Shown: piece by piece, positions 59,310-64,000 of the stretch
How positions within the stretch are numbered: the first letter of the stretch is position 1
Layout: the number at the start of each line of letters is the position of its first letter
NCBI RefSeq assembly: GCF_024345225.1
Contig: NZ_BROD01000001.1
Coordinates: 62,001-126,000, forward strand
DNA length: 64,000 nt
Direction: 5' to 3'
Source of the DNA: Clostridium sp. TW13
GTDB taxonomy: Bacteria > Bacillota > Clostridia > Clostridiales > Clostridiaceae
Notes under the pieces: generated by a model
What the model was told of the DNA's origin: nothing
What the model saw: only the letters and a program-made list of their open reading frames with translations
The model's database searches: none
Program-made: the position numbers and the translations under genes

Positions 59310-62300
59310 ATGGTTGAAAAGAATGTTGTATTAATAGAAACATTAGAAAGTACCGGGACAGGCATAATTTACCCTTGCAAATACAAAGAAAATAGTTTGA
59401 AAAATTATATTATCTTCACTAATAATCACGTTTTATGTGATGTTACAGGAGAAATAAATTTAAAGGAAGAGATAAGTTTAACTTTTTATGACGATTTTGG
59501 TATAGCTATTAGAGACGATGATATTATTGATATGAAAATATTTAAGCCTAACTCAAGTATTGAAAAAAATGAAGATATTTGTGCATTATTAGTTTCTGTA
59601 AGTAATGCTGTTGTGTTTAATATAACTACAGACATTATGACGAAACCTATTAATAATCGAGATGTGATTTTTATGGAAGGCTATCCAGGAATTATGTTAG
59701 AAGATGAAGTGAATACTAGAATTCAATTTCAAGGTGTTGAGAAGACTATTTTTCCATTAAATAGAGAAATTGGGGTGTACCAAATTACAGATGACTACCA
59801 TTGGTATAATAGTATGTATGACCAACAGCTTTTAGAAGGGATTTCTGGAAGTCCAATTTACATTGAAAGAAATGGAAAATATTATTTGGTGGGTATGAAT
59901 CAGTCTGTTTCAAATATTGAGAATGGAGAAAATCCTTTTAAATTGGTTTACTATTTGAGATTTGAATATATATTGAATTTTCTAAGGAAACAATTCTGTA
60001 TTATCTTTCGCAAAATTAGTGAAGATTCATTTGAGATAGAATGGATATATGGATTGCAAGATGCTAAGAAGAATCAAATTACTTTTTTGTTGTTGGGTGG
60101 TAGCGGTGCAGGTAAATCATCATTGGCAAAAGATTTTGCATATCATGGAGATAAATTGAAATCAACTAATGATGGACAAACCACTAGAACGGAAGTTTTA
60201 TATCAGTTTAAAATTAATGAGGAAAAACCGAGAGCAAGTGTGAATTTTTTGAAGATGATGGATTTTGTTGATAATATGATATCGAATGTTGGAACAAAAC
60301 CAATACGCTTATTAATGGCTGAGATATTACAGCTAGATGAGGAAGAAGTTGATGATGAGAAACAATTATTAGTTAATATATATGATATAATAAAACTTAT
60401 TGCGTTAACAGATAACAGCACTAAAGTTAAAGATACACTTGAACAGATACAGGATATTTTGTATGAAGAAATAATAAGCAATGAAGATAAAATAAAGTGT
60501 TATGAACAAATTATTTTTATTTTAGCAAATAGAATGCCAATTTGCATGATTCACTGTATTTTAGATAAGATTTGGATTAATAGAATAATAAGTGAAAAGA
60601 AGATGGCTAATCCTTTTGATGATACATTTGAGTTAATAAATAGTGACAAAAAGGATAATATAATTAAACATGTAAATAATTATGTTAATGGTGAATGGAA
60701 TAGAGATATAAATACTGAGACGACAAAATATGTGTTTGAAGATTTTCAAAGAGAAGTCTTAAAATGTGTTACTTTAGAAGATTATGATATAAATACATAT
60801 TTTGGACAGATTTCAGATGAAGACCTCCCTTTAACATGCATTGGAAATGAAAAAATTATCGAAACATATAAAAAACTAGTTTTACACTGTGAGGGTTTTT
60901 TTGATATTTCAGAATTTTCTTTTTTAGGAATAGATACTGACTATATTGTTCAGGAAAATAAAATTGTAGAATTAAAATATGCTGAAGAGCACAAGTGTGT
61001 AATAAAGATAGAGATATTAAAACAATTAGAAGATATATATAAAACAGTATATAAAAATCTGTTTTCAGTAATTGCTCAGAAAATAGGACTTGATAATAAA
61101 ATAGAGCGAAATCATTTATTTGATTTAAATTGTATGAATTCGGAAGATGTGAAGTTATTACATAAATGTTTACAAGTAACATCTCAAGGTTCGCTTACAG
61201 GAATAATAAAAAATATAGAAATTGTAGATATGATTTCAAATGAGTATGCTTCGATTTTAAGAGACTTAGATTTAAATCAGATAACTTTTATTGATACATG
61301 TGGATTAGATCATATATATATTATGAGTGAAAAAAAGATAAAAGAAAGATTAAATCATTATTATCATGAGTATATAAATAATCATTTGATTGACAGTAGT
61401 TTGCAAGTAGATGAAGTCGCAATATTATATGTTAAAAAACTTGACTCTGGTAAACCAGATGAATTGAGGACTTTTTTGCCATGTGTTGAAAAAACAATTC
61501 CAAAAGCTCCTGTTTATTGTGTTTTTTCAGGAATAGATATATTTTATAGAACAGATGATGAAATAGATAATATAAATTTCTCTAGAGAAAGCGATAAAAT
61601 CCCCAAAATTGTTAATTACTTTTTTTCAGATAATGGAAAAGCTGAGCTTAGTAATAATGTAAAATTATATACTGTAATGAAAAATAATCTTATACCTTAC
61701 TGTGGAAAGAAAGAATTAGTCAATATAAAATATTCATACTATCGGAATAATGTTAATGGTATTAGAAAATTATTTACTTCTGTTGCGATGAAGGAAAAAA
61801 GCTGCATGGAAATAATGGATATTAAAATATTAGATAAATCAGAAACATGTGAAAAGATAACAGAGATAGTAAAAAAAATATTTGAGTTTGCATCACTTCA
61901 GTCATATAAGTTTAGATGGAATACAATATATGCTGATGCTAATAGCTTTTATAAAAGGAAAAAAGCAGGCGCTTCATTAACTTATAGGCATCAGTTCAAT
62001 GAGTTGTTTCATGAAGGATATATTAAAGCGATTGATTTATATGGGGATATTCTGGCAGTATTATTTAAGGAGTCAGAAAATGCTTTAAAATCAGCATTAG
62101 AGAATATGGAGCAGAGTTTGTTAGGAAATAGTTCAAATTTGGGTAATGTTAATATTGCTTATAAAAATGAATTTAGAGAACTTATTGAAAAAATGTATAA
62201 CACAGAAAAATATGACAAATATCACTATAATCCTTTTGATGATGAATTTGGTAAAGAGTCAGATGAATATTATAAAAATCACAGAAATCAAATATTTGAT

Positions 62301-62597
62301 GATGTTTTTAATTTTACAAAAGGGTTGGATATTGAAACGGGAATAATAGTAGAAGAAGGCTGTTTTAAGGGGGAAAATGAAACGTTTTTGATAAAGTTTA
62401 GCAAACTCTTTAAAAAATGTCTGAGAAGACAAATAGAGATAGATAATCAAGTAAAGGCAAAGTATTTATTAAAGTTAACGCCTAATTATTTGAATGAACT
62501 TCAAAACATTAGAAGGGAGTTTATGGATAAATATGCAACTAAAGAGAATGTAAAATGCTTTAATGAAATGATGATATACTATTTTCAAGATATTTAA
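59310..62597 (+). CDS. Trypsin-like protease fused to P-loop GTPase-like domain
   Basis: 1095 residues. The N-terminal serine protease has the full triad: TNNHVL (His40), NEDICALLV (Asp89) and EGISGSPIY (Ser179). A P-loop follows, LLLGGSGAGKSS (Lys269), then TNDGQTTRTEV as a possible switch I, a long helical insert of about 350 residues, and ITFIDTCGLDH (Asp662) as a G3/Walker B motif. VYCVFSGIDI (about 740) is a possible G4 in altered form. The last 300 residues are helical. There is no signal peptide, so it is cytosolic. AGGAG precedes ATG. A sensing NTPase that switches on a protease and the paired MBL enzyme is plausible. The overall protein is not one I recognise. Confidence 0.85.
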   Translation: MVEKNVVLIETLESTGTGIIYPCKYKENSLKNYIIFTNNHVLCDVTGEINLKEEISLTFYDDFGIAIRDDDIIDMKIFKPNSSIEKNEDICALLVSVSNAVVFNITTDIMTKPINNRDVIFMEGYPGIMLEDEVNTRIQFQGVEKTIFPLNREIGVYQITDDYHWYNSMYDQQLLEGISGSPIYIERNGKYYLVGMNQSVSNIENGENPFKLVYYLRFEYILNFLRKQFCIIFRKISEDSFEIEWIYGLQDAKKNQITFLLLGGSGAGKSSLAKDFAYHGDKLKSTNDGQTTRTEVLYQFKINEEKPRASVNFLKMMDFVDNMISNVGTKPIRLLMAEILQLDEEEVDDEKQLLVNIYDIIKLIALTDNSTKVKDTLEQIQDILYEEIISNEDKIKCYEQIIFILANRMPICMIHCILDKIWINRIISEKKMANPFDDTFELINSDKKDNIIKHVNNYVNGEWNRDINTETTKYVFEDFQREVLKCVTLEDYDINTYFGQISDEDLPLTCIGNEKIIETYKKLVLHCEGFFDISEFSFLGIDTDYIVQENKIVELKYAEEHKCVIKIEILKQLEDIYKTVYKNLFSVIAQKIGLDNKIERNHLFDLNCMNSEDVKLLHKCLQVTSQGSLTGIIKNIEIVDMISNEYASILRDLDLNQITFIDTCGLDHIYIMSEKKIKERLNHYYHEYINNHLIDSSLQVDEVAILYVKKLDSGKPDELRTFLPCVEKTIPKAPVYCVFSGIDIFYRTDDEIDNINFSRESDKIPKIVNYFFSDNGKAELSNNVKLYTVMKNNLIPYCGKKELVNIKYSYYRNNVNGIRKLFTSVAMKEKSCMEIMDIKILDKSETCEKITEIVKKIFEFASLQSYKFRWNTIYADANSFYKRKKAGASLTYRHQFNELFHEGYIKAIDLYGDILAVLFKESENALKSALENMEQSLLGNSSNLGNVNIAYKNEFRELIEKMYNTEKYDKYHYNPFDDEFGKESDEYYKNHRNQIFDDVFNFTKGLDIETGIIVEEGCFKGENETFLIKFSKLFKKCLRRQIEIDNQVKAKYLLKLTPNYLNELQNIRREFMDKYATKENVKCFNEMMIYYFQDI

Positions 62598-63170
62598 TTT
62601 CTGTTGATTAAATAAAAATCAGTTTTGAACCATTGAATTTATTACTGGAATCGTAGTGCAGAATCTTAGAACAATTTAGGAATACATATAACAGTAAGAA
62701 AACACCAGTATTCTACGTTTTAGGTGACATTGATGTTAAATCTTAAATGATAAACTACAAAAAATCACTTTATAAATCTTAATTTAATAAAAACTGGTAA
62801 AAAGAAGATTGATATAGATGGGTGATTATGTATTTTTGGCGAGTTAATGAGAGAAAAAAGAATATAGTTAAGCATATTGAAGAATATCGGAGTATAACAT
62901 AACCACCTGATACCAAATGAATGGTAAAATCCCTTCTGGTACTAACTATCAGTACCAGAAGGGATTTTTATTTGCATTTTCTACAATTCATATTTATAAT
63001 CATGGAAATGGATTTGCAAACCAACAGTGCATTATTTTCTGAATAGCATGCACTACTAAAATGTGCGAAAAATATGAATTGCAAGCCATTAGAGACCATA
63101 AGAATAACGCGAAAATGCGTTGGCATTTGGGTGGGACTAACAAGAGTTCAAATGGTATGGAATGGTTAAA
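62598..63170 (+). other. Right end of the island, no confident gene
   Basis: A tiny frame at 62828-62902 (MYFWRVNERKKNIVKHIEEY...) has GGGTGATT before its ATG but is only 24 codons. Apart from that and the hairpin at 62927-62967, the stretch looks like degenerate element-end sequence. AAAATGTGCG near 63057 also occurs at 50192 near the other end. Confidence 0.4.
62927..62967. terminator. Perfect 17-bp hairpin terminator
   Basis: AAATCCCTTCTGGTACT and AGTACCAGAAGGGATTT form a perfect stem with loop AACTATC, with A- and T-rich flanks. It could stop transcripts in both directions at the right end of the island. Confidence 0.88.
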
Positions 63171-63224
63171 AGAATTGTTTATGATGTAATTTCTAAGCTA
63201 CCAGCTACTATTGAGTGGGAATAG
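63171..63224 (+). other. Right attachment-site repeat: guaA 3'-end relic (attR)
   Basis: In frame it encodes RIVYDVISKLPATIEWE and a stop, against [17 protein letters not shown] in guaA. The four base differences include a change in the invariant Pro-Pro. It is a non-functional relic, flanked by a diverged copy of the guaA terminator (about 63238-63280). Confidence 0.85.
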
Positions 63225-63237
63225 AAAATATAATAAA

Positions 63238-63280
63238 GCTCTCAAATTCTTGTGTTTTCAAGGATTGCGAACTTTTTATG
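63238..63280 (+). terminator. Diverged guaA-type terminator beside attR
   Basis: CAAATTCTTG and CAAGGATTG can pair imperfectly, ending in CGAACTTTTTATG. The TTGCGRACTTTTT end matches that of the terminator behind guaA, supporting a duplicated 3' region. Confidence 0.55.
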
Positions 63281-63362
63281 CTATAATTTAAGATGAAAAT
63301 TAATTTCATAAGGATAAAAAATATTGTAGATTAATTAGTAACTTAAAGGGGGGAAGTCTAGA

Positions 63363-63959
63363 ATGGGGATATCAGTATTAAATGTAGATAATGCTCGACC
63401 AAACCGTGTAATGATAAGGACGGAGCAAATTGTAACAAAACACTTTTTTTACAAGAAAAATAGTAAGAAGCTACGTAGTATAATTGCTGATGCCAGTGTT
63501 TTTCCATTATATTGCACTAGTTGTAATTCACCTCAGCCCAATTTATATGTTCATGAAGGGTCACGTTATGGACAAGTAGGTACTGTAAAATGCTCAAGTT
63601 GTGGAAAAGATATAGCTGTTATTGATCACGATAATATAGTAGCATCAATCTTTATTAATAACTATCCAAGCAATGAAATTTTTTTTCAAGAGTTATTTCT
63701 TTTAGATATTAAATATTTGGAGGCATTAGGAAAGCATCATTTTCAAAATATTGAAGAGAGGCTTATTAATATTGAGAAAGATAATACTTATTTTATTTCA
63801 GTTGATAAATTGAGGAGCATCATAGAAGAGGAAATGCATATATCTACATCTGGACAGAAAAAATATATCACAGATGAAAGATTTTCAGTGTTGCCGGAAG
63901 ATATCAATCGCTTCATTGAAGCTTTAATAAATTCAGGAGTAGAGGTGCCAATAAAATAG
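63363..63959 (+). CDS. Zinc-ribbon protein of unknown function
   Basis: 198 residues. CTSC (about residue 57) and CSSC (about 79) form a two-pair zinc ribbon within PLYCTSCNSPQPNLYVHEG and TVKCSSCGKDI. The N-terminus is basic. The C-terminal half is helical and acidic, with no motif I know. AAAGGGGGGAAG precedes ATG 63363. It lies just outside the distal guaA repeat, so it may open a second accessory block rather than the chromosomal backbone. Confidence 0.6.
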   Translation: MGISVLNVDNARPNRVMIRTEQIVTKHFFYKKNSKKLRSIIADASVFPLYCTSCNSPQPNLYVHEGSRYGQVGTVKCSSCGKDIAVIDHDNIVASIFINNYPSNEIFFQELFLLDIKYLEALGKHHFQNIEERLINIEKDNTYFISVDKLRSIIEEEMHISTSGQKKYITDERFSVLPEDINRFIEALINSGVEVPIK

Positions 63960-64000
63960 AATTGAGAACTATAAATAGGGGTTAATGGGGAAGTTTATCA

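Larger units (their letters stand above)
49967..63224 (+). mobile_element. Genomic island of about 13 kb inserted at the guaA 3' end
   Basis: The island is bounded by imperfect copies of the guaA 3' end. It carries a small HTH gene, a methyltransferase/ParB-like/SNF2/DUF3883 operon, decayed reading frames, and an MBL hydrolase plus protease-GTPase pair. No integrase, relaxase or transposase gene is recognisable within, so it is either non-autonomous, has lost its integrase, or is moved by one encoded beyond the window. It interrupts otherwise well-packed housekeeping genes. Confidence 0.82.

Noticed and set aside
59310-62597. STAND ATPase of the Avs type
   Set aside because: The later motif is DTCGLD, G3-like, and there is no hhhhDD Walker B close to the P-loop nor clear repeat sensor, so a GTPase-like label fits better.

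Overview
The window looks like a chromosomal segment of an AT-rich, butyrate/solvent-type Clostridium (C. beijerinckii/C. butyricum-like). The evidence is the rex plus crt-bcd-etfB-etfA-hbd butyryl-CoA locus, perfect CIRCE control of groESL, strong AGGAGG ribosome sites with ATG/GTG/TTG starts, and a Gram-positive type IV pilus locus. The species is inferred, not proven.

Layout. (1) 1-5.3 kb: end of an MBOAT O-acyltransferase gene and its DHHW/AlgX-like partner, a GIY-YIG protein, a PfkB sugar kinase, a CLC chloride/proton antiporter and a small membrane protein. (2) 5.7-8.4 kb: cadC-cadA metal-efflux operon with a clear promoter and operator. (3) 8.4-18.7 kb: DeoR-type regulator divergent from an ascorbate-type operon: UlaG lactonase, PTS IIA/IIC/IIB, an unknown propeller-like protein, UlaF and UlaE epimerases, split transketolase and a TalC-type transaldolase. 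It would carry a phosphorylated sugar acid to xylulose-5-phosphate and on to glycolysis, but no UlaD decarboxylase is present. (4) 18.8-21.4 kb: PAP2 phosphatase, a candidate small RNA, MntP and Rex. (5) 21.6-26.6 kb: crotonyl-CoA to butyryl-CoA operon with a near-perfect Rex operator; a structured repeat is inserted between etfA and hbd. (6) 26.9-32.7 kb: OGG glycosylase, HNH protein, O-antigen-ligase-like protein, TIGR01906 membrane protein, groESL. (7) 32.8-46.6 kb: type IV pilus locus (prepilin peptidase, PilB, PilC, PilA, PilM, PilN, PilO, minor pilins, a 711-residue PilX-like protein and an 897-residue von Willebrand A protein). (8) 46.6-50 kb: purine-riboswitch-controlled guaB, then guaA.

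From the 3' end of guaA to about 63.2 kb lies a genomic island of about 13 kb. The last 54 bases of guaA are repeated imperfectly at 63171-63224, which is the hallmark of site-specific integration at guaA. No integrase is visible inside. The island has two likely conflict modules separated by decayed sequence. Module A (50.8-56.9 kb) is a tight operon: small HTH protein, DNA cytosine-5 methyltransferase, ParB/Srx-fold protein, SNF2 helicase and DUF3883 nuclease-like protein. Module B (58.35-62.6 kb) pairs an MBL-fold hydrolase with a 1095-residue protein that fuses a complete trypsin-like protease to a P-loop GTPase-like domain. Module B is the best candidate here for a poorly described defence system. 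A zinc-ribbon protein lies beyond the distal repeat, possibly in the next accessory block.

I saw no rRNA, tRNA, CRISPR array or insertion-sequence transposase.
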